A stretch of DNA of 64,000 nucleotides from Delftia acidovorans. Its GTDB lineage: Bacteria; Pseudomonadota; Gammaproteobacteria; Burkholderiales; Burkholderiaceae_C. Location: the NCBI GenBank assembly GCA_031286585.1, contig JAITUC010000046.1, positions 1 to 64,000 on the forward strand, read 5' to 3'. Position numbers and translations under genes: made by a program. The first letter of the stretch is position 1. Every line of letters starts with the position of its first letter. The notes beneath the pieces were generated by a model that saw only the letters and a program-made list of their open reading frames with translations, did not search any database and was not told the DNA's origin. This document shows, in pieces, positions 44,522 through 54,022 of the stretch.

Positions 44522-45349
44522 ATGGATTCCCTGCCGCATCACTGGCTGCCGGCGATCGCTGGCGCCTGGCTTCACGACGCGTGGTTAAAAGCTTTTCTTC
44601 CCTCGTTGCGGTTGGCTGTCGTTCTGGCGATGACGCCCGTGCTGTATGCCATGCCCATTCCCGGGCGCGTGCGTGCGCTGCTGGTGATCGGCCTGTCCTG
44701 GACGATGGGGCAATTGCTGTCGTTGCCACCGGCAGCGGCCGCACTGAGCATGGGTGGATTGCTCCAGGCCGCATGCGTGGAGGTGGCGCTGGGCATTGTG
44801 CTGGCGTTGGGCGTGCTGCTGGCATTTGCAGCCTTTTCCCTGGCGGGCAATCTTCTCGATGTGCAGATCGGGTTTGGCATTGCGCAAGTGTTCGATCCCG
44901 TGGGTAACAAGGCCGCGCCGCTGCTGGTGTCGGCATTCAACTATGTGGCCGTGGTCGGCTTCGTGCTGATCGATGGCCACCACAGCCTGCTGCGGGCCCT
45001 CGCCTACAGCTTCGAGCTGTTACCGGCCGGTGCGAACTGGCCATTGGTTCTCGCCTCGGGCCCCGTTTTCAAGCAGGCCAGCGGGATGTTCATTCTTGGA
45101 TTTGCGCTGGCCGCCCCTGTGGTGTTCTGTATTTTGCTTGTGGAGTTCGCCTTGGGCCTGGTCGCCAGAAATCTTCCGCAGATCAATATGCTGGTACTGG
45201 GCATTCCGGCCAAGATCGTTGTCGGGTTTGCCGTGATGTCGCTGTGGTTTGCAGGAATGGGCGGCGCCATGAACCGGGTCTACATGGGAATTTTCGACAT
45301 GTGGGCGGCCGTCTTTCTCACTGCGTCCCATGGGGCGGGAGCGCGCTGA
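44522..45349 (+). CDS. fliR: FliR, flagellar export-gate subunit
   Basis: A 275-residue integral membrane protein with six predicted helices; part of the type III export gate with FliP and FliQ. Conserved segments include LLDVQIGFGIAQVFDPVGN and LPQINMLVLGIPAKIVVG. 11 bases after fliQ; its stop overlaps the flhB start. Confidence 0.93.
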   Translation: MDSLPHHWLPAIAGAWLHDAWLKAFLPSLRLAVVLAMTPVLYAMPIPGRVRALLVIGLSWTMGQLLSLPPAAAALSMGGLLQAACVEVALGIVLALGVLLAFAAFSLAGNLLDVQIGFGIAQVFDPVGNKAAPLLVSAFNYVAVVGFVLIDGHHSLLRALAYSFELLPAGANWPLVLASGPVFKQASGMFILGFALAAPVVFCILLVEFALGLVARNLPQINMLVLGIPAKIVVGFAVMSLWFAGMGGAMNRVYMGIFDMWAAVFLTASHGAGAR

Positions 45350-46431
45350 TGGCCGAGCAGGATCTGGACCGCAATGAGACGGCCACCCCTTACAAGCTGC
45401 AAAAGGCCAGGGAAAAGGGCCAGGTTTCCAAGAGTTCCGACGTGGTTTCGGCCCTGGTGTTCACGGTTGCTATTGCCTACCTCTCGTGGCAAGGATGGGA
45501 TATGGCGCTTCGCCAGTTCCGGCTTGACCAGTTGCTGGTCATTCAAAGTTCTGCGGCTGGCCCCGGCGCTGAAATGCTGTGGCCCCTGATTGCCGGCATG
45601 CTCAAGGAAGCATTGGCCTGGCTGGCGCCGTTCGCGTGCACTGTCATGATTGCCGCCGTGGTCGGCAATGCGATGCAGACGGGGCCTGTTCTCTCGGTGG
45701 AGCCCGTGGTTGCCGATTTCAACCGCCTCAATCCTGCCAATGGCATCCAGCGCGTGCTGTCCATGCGAGCCCTGTTTGATGCTGCACGCGCCTGCGTCAA
45801 GCTGGGTTTGCTGATCGCAGTCGCCTATTTCTCTCTCAAGGACCTGGCGCCCCAGTTCTACAGCCTTTCCGGCCTGTCACCCCAGGGCTATCTCAAGACG
45901 CTGATTGCCGACCTGGGCAGCCTGGGCTTCAAGATGGCTTTGCTGATGGCCATCATCGCGGCCGTGGACTGGGTGTTCACGCGCCGCGAGTTCGCCAAGA
46001 AGATGCGCATGAGCAAGCGTGAAGTCAAGGATGAGCACAAGCAGCGCGAGGGTGACCCGCGGGTGAGGGCGCGACTGCGCGATCTGCAGCGTGAGGCGCG
46101 CAAACGCAGCAAGGCCCTGCACCAGACCCGCAATGCCGATGTGGTGCTCACCAATCCCACACACGTTGCCGTTGCGCTGCGCTATGTCCATGGGGAAATG
46201 GACTCGCCTCAAGTGGTTGCCAAGGGGGCCGGCCATCTGGCGGCTGCCATGCGGCAGATCGCAGCCAGGCACCGCATTCCTGTCGTGCGCAGTCCTGCGC
46301 TGGCCCGCCGCCTGTTCAGTGAACTCGATGTGGAGCACCACGTGCCGCCGCACCTGTTTGCCGATGTGGCCCGCATCATCGTGTGGATCTTCGCCATGCG
46401 CGAGCGCTCGGCGGCGGGGGCTGCGCCATGA
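45349..46431 (+). CDS. flhB: FlhB, export switch protein
   Basis: A 360-residue protein with four membrane helices and a cytosolic domain. The autocleavage motif NPTH lies at residues 269-272, the same positions as in E. coli FlhB, so self-cleavage and substrate switching should work. The N-terminus (ATPYKLQKAREKGQV) is typical. Overlaps fliR and flhA. Confidence 0.95.
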   Translation: MAEQDLDRNETATPYKLQKAREKGQVSKSSDVVSALVFTVAIAYLSWQGWDMALRQFRLDQLLVIQSSAAGPGAEMLWPLIAGMLKEALAWLAPFACTVMIAAVVGNAMQTGPVLSVEPVVADFNRLNPANGIQRVLSMRALFDAARACVKLGLLIAVAYFSLKDLAPQFYSLSGLSPQGYLKTLIADLGSLGFKMALLMAIIAAVDWVFTRREFAKKMRMSKREVKDEHKQREGDPRVRARLRDLQREARKRSKALHQTRNADVVLTNPTHVAVALRYVHGEMDSPQVVAKGAGHLAAAMRQIAARHRIPVVRSPALARRLFSELDVEHHVPPHLFADVARIIVWIFAMRERSAAGAAP

Positions 46432-48527
46432 AATCCCTGCAACGCTTTTTCGGCAGGCACAGCGATGTGGCCATGGTTCTGCTGGTGCTCGGTGTGCTGG
46501 TGGTGCTGTTTGCGCCCATCCCCAGCGGACTGCTGGATTTCCTGATCCTGACCAACTTCAGCTTCGCCTTCCTCATCCTTCTGCTGACCTTCTACATGGC
46601 CAGGCCGGTGGAGTTTTCCACCTTTCCGTCCCTGCTGCTGATCGCCACCTTGTTCCGGCTATCGCTCAATGTGGCGGCCACGCGGCTGATCCTGTCGGAT
46701 GGAGACGCCGGACGCGTCATCGGCGCCATTGGCGCCTATGTGGTGGGGGGCAACTATGTGATCGGCCTCATCGTCTTCCTCATCCTCATCGTGGTGCAGT
46801 ACGTCGTGGTCACGAACGGTGCACAGCGCATCTCGGAAGTGGCGGCGCGATTCACGCTGGACAGCATGCCGGGGCAGCAGATGAGCATCGATGCCGACCT
46901 GAACATGGGCTTCATCGACCAGGCCGAGGCACAACGGCGCCGCAAGAACATCGAGAAGGAAGCCGGCTTCTATGGCGCCATGGATGGCGCGAGCAAATTC
47001 GTCAAGGGCGATGCCATCGCGGGCATCATCATCTTGCTCATCAACATCATCGGTGGCCTGGTCATCGGGGTGATGCAGCACAAGCTGCCATGGGCGCAGG
47101 CTCTCAAGACCTATTCGCTGCTGACCATAGGCGATGGCATCGTCACCCAGGTCCCGGCGCTGATCATCGCCGTGGGCACCGGCATCATCGTGACGCGCTC
47201 GGCTTCGGACGGCAACCTGAGCCAGGAGGTGCTGCGCCAGATCACCTCCTTCCCCAAAACGCTGCTGCTGGTGGGGGCCGCGCTGACAGGCCTGCTGTTT
47301 TTTCCAGGTATTCCAGCCCTGCCGACCCTGGTGCTGATTGCTGTCGTTGCCACGGTGGCGTGGGTGGTCTACCGCAACGCCAACAAGTCCGCCGTGGATG
47401 GCACGGCGCCGGCTGATGCGCAGGATGCCGCACAGCCAGCCGATGCGGCTCAGAAAGGGGAGGATGACCCCTATGCATCGCTGCAGGTGGAGCCCATCGA
47501 AGTCCATGTGGGCAGCGAGTGGGCGGCCCTGGTCAGCCAGCCCGGCAGTGTCCTCATGGATCGCATCGCCACCTTCCGCAAGCAGCATGCCCAGGACCTG
47601 GGCCTGGTCCTGCCACGTGTGCGCTTCAAGGACGTCGCGCGGCTGGGGCAGGACCGGTACGAGATCCATATCGACGGCGTGGTATGCGGGCGTGGCGAGG
47701 CGCGGGCCGACCGCCTGCTGGCCATCCATCCGACCGGCAGGACCGATGGAATGCCCGGGGAGCCCACGCGGGACCCGACCTACGGCCTGCCCGCACTCTG
47801 GATCGAGGAGCACCAGCGTGCCGCCGCCACGGTCGCCAAGTTCACGCTGGTGGACGCGCCCACTGTCTTCATGACGCATCTGACGGAAGTACTGCGACGC
47901 GAATCGGCCACGCTGCTGACGCGGGCCGAGGTGGACCGGCTGCTCAATCGTGTGCGCCAGAACCAGGCCAGCCTGGTGGAAGAGTTGATTCCTACCGTGC
48001 TGTCCGTCAGTGACGTACAGCGTGTGCTGCAGAACCTGTTGCGCGAGAAGGTGTCGATACGGCATGTGGAAGCCATCCTGGAAACCTTGGCGGATGCCGG
48101 ACGCCAGTCCAAGGACGTGCTGCATCTGACCGAGATGGTGCGCCTGCGCCTGGGCCACGCCATCTGCCAGGGGCTGGCGGGGGAAGGCGCCGCCCTGCAT
48201 GTCATCACGCTCGACCCGGCCGTGGAAAGCCAGCTGCTGCAAGGCCTGCAGTCCGCGCAGGCCGGCCTGCGCGCCGACGACGGCGCGGCCGCCCCGGCGT
48301 CCTTCGCGCTGGAGCCCAAGCTGGCTGAACAAATGATGCTCAAGCTCATGCAGCAGACCGAGCGGATGATGAAAAGCAATCTGCTCCCCGTGCTGCTGTG
48401 CGCCCCCGAACTGCGCCGGCATGTACGCCTGCTGTCCGAGCGGATGATGCCCCACCTGCGGGTGCTGTCCATGGCCGAGGTGCCCCAGGCCATCGAGCTC
48501 AAGTCCTATGCCGTCGTGAGCCTCTAG
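46428..48527 (+). CDS. flhA: FlhA, export-gate motor subunit
   Basis: A 699-residue protein of normal length: eight N-terminal membrane helices (to about 320) with the FHIPEP loop region recognisable (LDSMPGQQMSIDADLNMGFID), a linker rich in Ala/Asp (about 325-350) and the cytosolic nonameric domain. Overlaps flhB by ATGA. Confidence 0.96.
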   Translation: MKSLQRFFGRHSDVAMVLLVLGVLVVLFAPIPSGLLDFLILTNFSFAFLILLLTFYMARPVEFSTFPSLLLIATLFRLSLNVAATRLILSDGDAGRVIGAIGAYVVGGNYVIGLIVFLILIVVQYVVVTNGAQRISEVAARFTLDSMPGQQMSIDADLNMGFIDQAEAQRRRKNIEKEAGFYGAMDGASKFVKGDAIAGIIILLINIIGGLVIGVMQHKLPWAQALKTYSLLTIGDGIVTQVPALIIAVGTGIIVTRSASDGNLSQEVLRQITSFPKTLLLVGAALTGLLFFPGIPALPTLVLIAVVATVAWVVYRNANKSAVDGTAPADAQDAAQPADAAQKGEDDPYASLQVEPIEVHVGSEWAALVSQPGSVLMDRIATFRKQHAQDLGLVLPRVRFKDVARLGQDRYEIHIDGVVCGRGEARADRLLAIHPTGRTDGMPGEPTRDPTYGLPALWIEEHQRAAATVAKFTLVDAPTVFMTHLTEVLRRESATLLTRAEVDRLLNRVRQNQASLVEELIPTVLSVSDVQRVLQNLLREKVSIRHVEAILETLADAGRQSKDVLHLTEMVRLRLGHAICQGLAGEGAALHVITLDPAVESQLLQGLQSAQAGLRADDGAAAPASFALEPKLAEQMMLKLMQQTERMMKSNLLPVLLCAPELRRHVRLLSERMMPHLRVLSMAEVPQAIELKSYAVVSL

Positions 48528-48564
48528 CGGCACGCATCCATCCATTCCCATTGCTCCCCAGACC

Positions 48565-49353
48565 ATGCAAGAAGTACTCGCCCTCGCGCTGCAATCCATG
48601 CAGCAGGACATGCAGCGACTGGACCGGACAGGCCTGAACCTGGCCAATGCCCTGACGCCGGGCTACCAGCGCGAGGTCGTCTCGGCGCGGCCCTTGCGGC
48701 TGGGCGCTCCCTCGTTCGCCGCGATGGTCGGCACGGCAGCCGCCGCCGCCGCCGATAACGCGCCGGCTGCGTCGCCCCATACGCCCGCTACCGGTCTGCT
48801 GGTGCAGACAGACCACCGTCCCGGCACGCTTCGCTCCACGGGGCAGAACCTGGATGTCGCCCTGGCTGGCGCAGGCTATTTCGAGGTGAGCACGCCCGGT
48901 GGACCGGCCTACACGCGCCAGGGCAGTTTCAGGCTCGACGCACAGGGGCGCCTGGTCACGGCCCAGGGCCATGCCGTCATGGGGCGGGGTGGCGAGATCC
49001 TCCTGCAGTCAGGCCAGGTGCGCATCGATGCCCAGGGAAACATCTTCGACGGGGATGGGGCCGGCCGCACGGAGCGGCCTGTCGCGCAGCTGAAGGTGGT
49101 CGAGGCGCCGCAGCCCTCGCAACTGCGGCGCCTGGGCGAAGGTCTCATGTTCATCGATGGCCAGCCCGGACAGCTTGCCGATGCCGATATCCGCATACAG
49201 CAGGGCTTTGTCGAGAACTCCAACGTCAGCTCCATGCACGAGATGGTGCAGCTGATGCAGACCATGCGGCATTTCGAGTCCATGCAGAAAGTGGCGCTGG
49301 GCTATGACGAGATGACCGGCCAGGCCATACGCAAGCTGGGAGATATGCAGTGA
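48565..49353 (+). CDS. flgF: FlgF-type proximal rod protein
   Basis: A 262-residue rod protein. The N-terminal MQEVLALALQSMQQDMQRLDRTGLNLANALTPGYQRE region and the C-terminal ENSNVSSMHEMVQLMQTMRHFESMQKV are axial-family signatures; LANALTPGY replaces the usual ANVNTPGF. FlgF rather than FlgG is chosen because a clear FlgG follows. Begins 37 bases after flhA. Confidence 0.82.
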   Translation: MQEVLALALQSMQQDMQRLDRTGLNLANALTPGYQREVVSARPLRLGAPSFAAMVGTAAAAAADNAPAASPHTPATGLLVQTDHRPGTLRSTGQNLDVALAGAGYFEVSTPGGPAYTRQGSFRLDAQGRLVTAQGHAVMGRGGEILLQSGQVRIDAQGNIFDGDGAGRTERPVAQLKVVEAPQPSQLRRLGEGLMFIDGQPGQLADADIRIQQGFVENSNVSSMHEMVQLMQTMRHFESMQKVALGYDEMTGQAIRKLGDMQ

Positions 49354-49560
49354 GGCTCCCCCTGAGCGGCTGCGCCGCTTTCCCCCCGTTGCACGGCGCC
49401 TCTCTACTTGCTTCGCAAGGGAGGGGGGCGTACGGGCAGCCGGCGACACCCTCGCGGCGGGGCGGCGCGGCCGGCATAGGCCCTTGCTTGGTGTTCCTCG
49501 CTTTGGGCCGCGCCATTTTCATGTGCCGCTCTACCGAGGCGGTCCTGATTTTTCCTACAG
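49354..49560. repeat. Interspersed GC-rich palindromic repeat between flgF and flgG
   Basis: The only large gap in the locus (255 bases). It contains AGCGGC-TGC-GCCGCT, CTTGC-TTC-GCAAG next to a run of G, and a GCGGGGCGGCGCGG block. From memory such blocks occur after many Comamonadaceae genes. No gene is seen. It may carry the promoter of flgG or partly stop transcription. Confidence 0.6.
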
Positions 49561-49608
49561 CCATCGTGTCGGCACGGCGTCCGGCCTTTTTCCAGGAGAC
49601 AGATTTCC

Positions 49609-50403
49609 ATGTATGACGCTTTGTACATCGGCGCGACCGGCATGCAGGCGCAGCAGCTCAACGTCGAGACCATCGCCAGCAATCTGGCCAACGTCAACAC
49701 GGCGGGCTACAAGCGGTCGCGGGTCAGCTTCTCCGATCTGGTAGCCCTGGATCCGGCACGCCGCACGGCGGCCCTGGCCGGGCCCGACGCGGGCCTGCTT
49801 GCGCCGGTGATGCGCATGGGCGCCGGGGTGGGCGTGGCGGGCATCTCCAAGCTCTTCGACGCAGGCGATATCAAGAAGACCGACCTGCCCATGGACATCA
49901 TCGTTCAGGGTGAAGGTTTCTTCGAGGTACAGACTCCCGATGGAACCCCCGCGTACACACGCGGCGGCACCTGGACGGTCAACCGGGACGGCAACCTGGC
50001 CACGTCCGCGGGCCTGGCCCTGAAGCCGGCGATCGCGGTTCCGGACGATGTGCAGGCGCTGGTCGTGCAGCCCGATGGGCGCGTGCAGGCACGCGTGGCC
50101 GGCCAGCAAGGCCTTGCGGACCTGGGCAAGATCGATCTGGTCCGCTTTGCCAATCCCCAGGGACTGGCTGCGCAGGGCGACAACCTGTACCGCAGCAGTG
50201 CCGCTTCGGGCGAGGCACTGCTGGTGCGTCCGGGCGAAGAGGGTGCGGGCCACATTGCGCAAGGCTACCTGGAAGCCTCCAACGTGAAGATGGTGGACGA
50301 GATGGTCAACCTGATGCTGGCCCAGCGCACCTACGAGGCCAACACCAAGATCGTCCAGGCTGCCGACGACATGATGGGCATGGTCAACGGATTGCGGCGA
50401 TGA
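49609..50403 (+). CDS. flgG: FlgG, distal rod protein
   Basis: A 264-residue rod protein of normal length. MYDALYIGATGMQAQQLNVETIASNLANVNTAGYKR and the C-terminal EASNVKMVDEMVNLMLAQRTYEANTKIVQAADDMM are textbook FlgG. AGGAGA precedes the ATG. The stop overlaps flgA. Confidence 0.95.
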   Translation: MYDALYIGATGMQAQQLNVETIASNLANVNTAGYKRSRVSFSDLVALDPARRTAALAGPDAGLLAPVMRMGAGVGVAGISKLFDAGDIKKTDLPMDIIVQGEGFFEVQTPDGTPAYTRGGTWTVNRDGNLATSAGLALKPAIAVPDDVQALVVQPDGRVQARVAGQQGLADLGKIDLVRFANPQGLAAQGDNLYRSSAASGEALLVRPGEEGAGHIAQGYLEASNVKMVDEMVNLMLAQRTYEANTKIVQAADDMMGMVNGLRR

Positions 50404-51443
50404 GGCGGATGCAGGCTCTCTTGCCCGTGGCCGCGCTGGCGACTGCGTGCTGCGCTCCCGCCTGGGCGGTGCCTGCGCAGGCGTGGCTGCGCGTTGAGCT
50501 GCGTCCTCAGGTGACGGTGCAGCATTCCAGCGTGCGGCTTGCAGACATCGCTGTGCTGACCAGTTCCGACCTGGGCATGCTGCGCCGCGCGCTGGCCATA
50601 CCGCTGGGACAGGCTCCGCGCCCGGGAGAAAGCGCCGTGCTGGAAAGCGAGCGGCTGGGCTACTGGCTCAGAAGCCGCACAGGACTCAGAGAGGACCAGA
50701 TCGACTGGCGCGGGCCACGCCAGACGGCCATCGTCACGGCCGCGCGGGAGATTGCGGGCGAGCAGGTGGCCGCCCAGGCGCAGGCTGCACTGGCCGAACA
50801 CCTGCGGTCAATGGCCCGGCAAAAGGGCCTGGTCCTTTCACGCCTGGACATCGATCCCGTTGCCCTGCCCTTGTCCCTGGAGGTGCCTGTGCAGGGGCAT
50901 CGCCTGCAAGTGCGGCCCCCGAACGCGACACGGATGGGTCCGCGCATGCTGGTCTGGGTCGATGTGTTCTCGGGTGAGCGCCATGTGCGGGCCATTCCTG
51001 TGCGCTTCGAGGTGGCTGCATTTGCCCGGCTGCCCGTCGCCTCGCATGCCATGCCGGCCGGCTCGCCCGTGCAGGCCGATGGCATGGAACTGCGCGAGAT
51101 CGATGTGACTGCCGCAATGCCCGGTCTGTCCGGCCTGCCCGCCTTGCCTGGTGGCGGCCGCATGGATGCATCGGCAGGAGCGGGTGCAGACGCGCCTGTG
51201 CTGCGCCGTGCGCTGCAGGCCGGTGACGTCGTTTCTGCAGACAGCCTGCTGGCCAGGCCTGCCGTGGTGCGGGGTGAATGGGCCACCCTGGTGACGCGCC
51301 AGGGACCGCTGTCGCTGGAGAGCCGGGTGGAAGTCCTGCAGGACGGACAGCCCGGACAGATCGTGCGTGCCAGGCCGGCCAATGCGACGGGGGCGCTGTC
51401 CGTCCGCGTGGTGGGCCGGGGCCAGTTGGAGTTGCAACCATGA
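50400..51443 (+). CDS. flgA: FlgA, P-ring assembly chaperone
   Basis: A 347-residue exported protein (signal peptide about 1-23) longer than the usual 220-240. The C-terminal SAF domain carries LPVASHAMPAGSPVQADGM and LQAGDVVSADSLLARPAVVRGEWATLVTR. A Gly/Ala insert (about 240-265) lengthens it. It helps FlgI polymerise in the periplasm. Overlaps flgG and flgH. Confidence 0.88.
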   Translation: MRRMQALLPVAALATACCAPAWAVPAQAWLRVELRPQVTVQHSSVRLADIAVLTSSDLGMLRRALAIPLGQAPRPGESAVLESERLGYWLRSRTGLREDQIDWRGPRQTAIVTAAREIAGEQVAAQAQAALAEHLRSMARQKGLVLSRLDIDPVALPLSLEVPVQGHRLQVRPPNATRMGPRMLVWVDVFSGERHVRAIPVRFEVAAFARLPVASHAMPAGSPVQADGMELREIDVTAAMPGLSGLPALPGGGRMDASAGAGADAPVLRRALQAGDVVSADSLLARPAVVRGEWATLVTRQGPLSLESRVEVLQDGQPGQIVRARPANATGALSVRVVGRGQLELQP

Positions 51444-52039
51444 CGACGGCAATCAAGATGACGGTGAAAGCCAGGGCCGCAGTCCTGGCTTGGGCCATGG
51501 CAGCACCGCTGGGTGCGCTGCATGCCGAGAGCCTGTTCCAGGAGCAGACCTTCAGGCCCTTGATGGCCGACAACAAGGCATTTCGCGTGGGAGACGTGCT
51601 GACCGTTCAGGTGTTCGAGAACTCCAGCGCAACCACCTCGGCCGATACAGGCACGCGCCGCCGCAACGCCTTGTCTGCCGACCTTTCCCACGGCAGCGGC
51701 AGCGTGGCGCAGACGGCAGCGGGCCTGGGCGGCACCTTCGATGGCGGCGGACGCACCCAGCGCACCAACCGCGTGCTGGCCACGCTGACAGTTTCCGTAC
51801 AGGAGGTGCTGGCCAACGGCGATCTGCTGGTGGGCGGGGAGCAGACGCTGACCGTGAACGAAGAGCCGCAGAAAGTGACGCTGCAGGGGCGGGTCCGCCC
51901 GCTGGATATCTCGGATGGCAACGTGGTGCTGTCCACGCGCCTTGCCGACGCGCGCATCAGCTACGTGGGCGAGGGCGATCTTGCCGAGCGCAGCCGCCGC
52001 CCCTGGTGGCGCAGCCTTCTGGACAACCTGGGGCTTTGA
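51440..52039 (+). CDS. flgH: FlgH-like L-ring protein without lipobox
   Basis: A 199-residue exported protein. FRVGDVLTVQVFENSSATTSADTGTRR and LTVNEEPQKVTLQGRVRPLDIS-DGNVVLSTRLADARISYVGEG are clear FlgH signatures. Usual FlgH is a lipoprotein of about 230 residues; here there is no cysteine anywhere, and signal peptidase I cleavage near LHAES is predicted instead. The L-ring would then not be lipid-anchored. Overlaps flgA; flgI follows after one base. Confidence 0.9.
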   Translation: MTTAIKMTVKARAAVLAWAMAAPLGALHAESLFQEQTFRPLMADNKAFRVGDVLTVQVFENSSATTSADTGTRRRNALSADLSHGSGSVAQTAAGLGGTFDGGGRTQRTNRVLATLTVSVQEVLANGDLLVGGEQTLTVNEEPQKVTLQGRVRPLDISDGNVVLSTRLADARISYVGEGDLAERSRRPWWRSLLDNLGL

Positions 52040-52040
52040 C

Positions 52041-53177
52041 ATGGCGTATTGCATGAAGAATTTGTGGAGCTGCGTGCTGGGCGCTGCATTGCTGGCGAGC
52101 CTGCAGATTCCCCTGAACGCGCAGGCCGAAAGCGTGCGCGTCAAGGACCTCGGAAAGTTGCAGGGCTGGCGCGAGAACGCCCTGGTGGGCACGGGCATCG
52201 TCACTGGACTGGCGGGCACGGGCGACTCGGCCTCCAGCCGGGGAGCGCGCCAGGCGCTGTCCAACGCCATGTCGCAGTTCAACCTGAACATTCCCCCGGA
52301 GCAGATCCAGAGCCGCAACGTGGCCGTCGTCATGGTCAGTGCCGCGCTGTCGCCCTTCTCCCGCGAGGGCGATACGCTGGACGTGACCGTCACCTCGGTG
52401 GGCGACGCGCGCAGCCTGGTCGGCGGCAGCCTCATGCTCATGCCGCTCAAGGCGGCCAACGGCCGCATCTACGCACTGGCCCAGGGGGCCTTGTCGGTGG
52501 GCGGCTACCGATACGACGCCAACGGCAACGTGGTCCAGAAGAACCACCCCACCGTCGGCTCCATTCCTGGCGGGGCGACGGTCGAGGTCGGCGTCACCGC
52601 ACAGGTGGTCTCGCAGGACAACCGCATGACCTTCGTGCTCAACGAGCCCGACTACACCACGGCCGACCGGGTCGCCGAGGCCATCAACCGCCAGTTCGGC
52701 GACTCGCTCGCCCAGGCGCGCGATGCCTCCGGCATCGACCTGTTCGTACCCGAGGGGCAGAGGCGCCGGCTGGTGTCCTTCGTCTCGCGGCTGGAGTCGG
52801 TCTTCGTCGAACCCGACCGGCGCGCCAAGGTCGTGATCAACGAGCGCACCGGCACCGTGGTATCGGGGGGGGATGTGCAGATCTCCAAGGTCGCCATCTC
52901 GCATGGGGATCTGAAGCTGTCCATTCGCAATGAGGTCACTGCCTCGCAGCCCGGCTTCATCGGCGTGGCAGGCGATGGCGTGCGCACGGCGCTGGTGACG
53001 AACACCCGCGTGGATGTGGAAGAGCGTCAGGTGCCGGGCTTCGTGTCGGGCAGCACCACGGTGGCCGACCTGGTCCAGTCCCTGGTGAGCCTCAAGACCA
53101 ATACGCGCGACATCATTTCCATTCTCCGTGCCGTCAAGGCCGCCGGCGCCCTGCACGCCGAGCTGATCGTCCAGTAA
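52041..53177 (+). CDS. flgI: FlgI, P-ring protein
   Basis: A 378-residue exported protein (signal peptide about 1-29). Conserved VRVKDLGKLQGWRENALVGTGIVTGLAGTGD and the C-terminal SLKTNTRDIISILRAVKAAGALHAELIVQ identify it. Normal length. Start 52041 or the ATG at 52053. Confidence 0.96.
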   Translation: MAYCMKNLWSCVLGAALLASLQIPLNAQAESVRVKDLGKLQGWRENALVGTGIVTGLAGTGDSASSRGARQALSNAMSQFNLNIPPEQIQSRNVAVVMVSAALSPFSREGDTLDVTVTSVGDARSLVGGSLMLMPLKAANGRIYALAQGALSVGGYRYDANGNVVQKNHPTVGSIPGGATVEVGVTAQVVSQDNRMTFVLNEPDYTTADRVAEAINRQFGDSLAQARDASGIDLFVPEGQRRRLVSFVSRLESVFVEPDRRAKVVINERTGTVVSGGDVQISKVAISHGDLKLSIRNEVTASQPGFIGVAGDGVRTALVTNTRVDVEERQVPGFVSGSTTVADLVQSLVSLKTNTRDIISILRAVKAAGALHAELIVQ

Positions 53178-53201
53178 ACATTTTCCAGGAGGGAGCTCCC
53201 A

Positions 53202-53594
53202 ATGACCCAGGCAATCGAGGCCGTCACCGTGGCCAGCCTGTCCATGGCGCTGGATGCGGCATCGCTGCGCCACCAGGCCATCGCACGCAACATCGCCAAT
53301 GCCGGTACCCAGGGCTACGTCCCGGTACAGGCCAGCTTCTCCGGGCAGATGCAGGAAGCACGGCGTCAGCTGGACCAGGGCCAGCTGTTGAGCACGGCGC
53401 AAGTCGATGCCATGGCGCAGGAGAGCTTGCGCCTTGAGCCCCGGCGTGACGTGGCGGGCCTGCCAGCGAGCGTGCAGCTGGACTCCGAGGTGGCCCAGAT
53501 GGCGCACAACGCCGTCCACTACCAGGCCTTGCTCAAGGGCCTGTCGCAACACATGTCGCTTTTGTCATCCGCCGTCTCTGACGGCAAGCGTTGA
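53202..53594 (+). CDS. flgB: FlgB, proximal rod protein
   Basis: A 130-residue rod protein. The motif RHQAIARNIANAGTQGYVP and the C-terminal helix EVAQMAHNAVHYQALLKGLSQHMSLL fit FlgB. AGGAGGGA lies just upstream of the ATG. Confidence 0.9.
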   Translation: MTQAIEAVTVASLSMALDAASLRHQAIARNIANAGTQGYVPVQASFSGQMQEARRQLDQGQLLSTAQVDAMAQESLRLEPRRDVAGLPASVQLDSEVAQMAHNAVHYQALLKGLSQHMSLLSSAVSDGKR

Positions 53595-53605
53595 GGAACC
53601 TTCGC

Positions 53606-54022
53606 ATGGACTATTCACAAGCCTTCGCCATCAGCGCCAGCGGCATGACGCTGGAGCGCACCCGTGTCGAGGTCGCGTCGCTGAACCTGGCCAATGCCAA
53701 CACCGTGGCGGGCACCGACGGCAAGCTCTTCCAGCCGCTGCGTGTCGTGGCGCGCACCTCCTTCTCGGAAACCGTGGCCCAGGGGCTGGCGGCGAATCCC
53801 GTGGTCTCGCTGGAGCCCACGCAGCAGCCGGCGCGCATGGTGTATGAGCCAGGCCATCCCATGGCCGACGCGCGCGGCTTTGTCTCCTATGCCGGCGTGG
53901 ATACCGCCACGGAAATGGTCACCATGATGAGTGCCATGCGCGCCTACGAGGCCAATGTGGCCGCGATGAACACGGCTCGCAGCATGGCGCAGAAGGCATT
54001 GACCATCGGAGGTGGCGCATGA
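53606..54022 (+). CDS. flgC: FlgC, proximal rod protein
   Basis: A 138-residue rod protein: YSQAFAISASGMTLERTRVEVASLNLANANTVAGTDGKLFQPLRVV and VDTATEMVTMMSAMRAYEANVAAMNTARSMAQKAL. The start at 53606 follows GAGGAAC. Stop overlaps fliE. Confidence 0.93.
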   Translation: MDYSQAFAISASGMTLERTRVEVASLNLANANTVAGTDGKLFQPLRVVARTSFSETVAQGLAANPVVSLEPTQQPARMVYEPGHPMADARGFVSYAGVDTATEMVTMMSAMRAYEANVAAMNTARSMAQKALTIGGGA

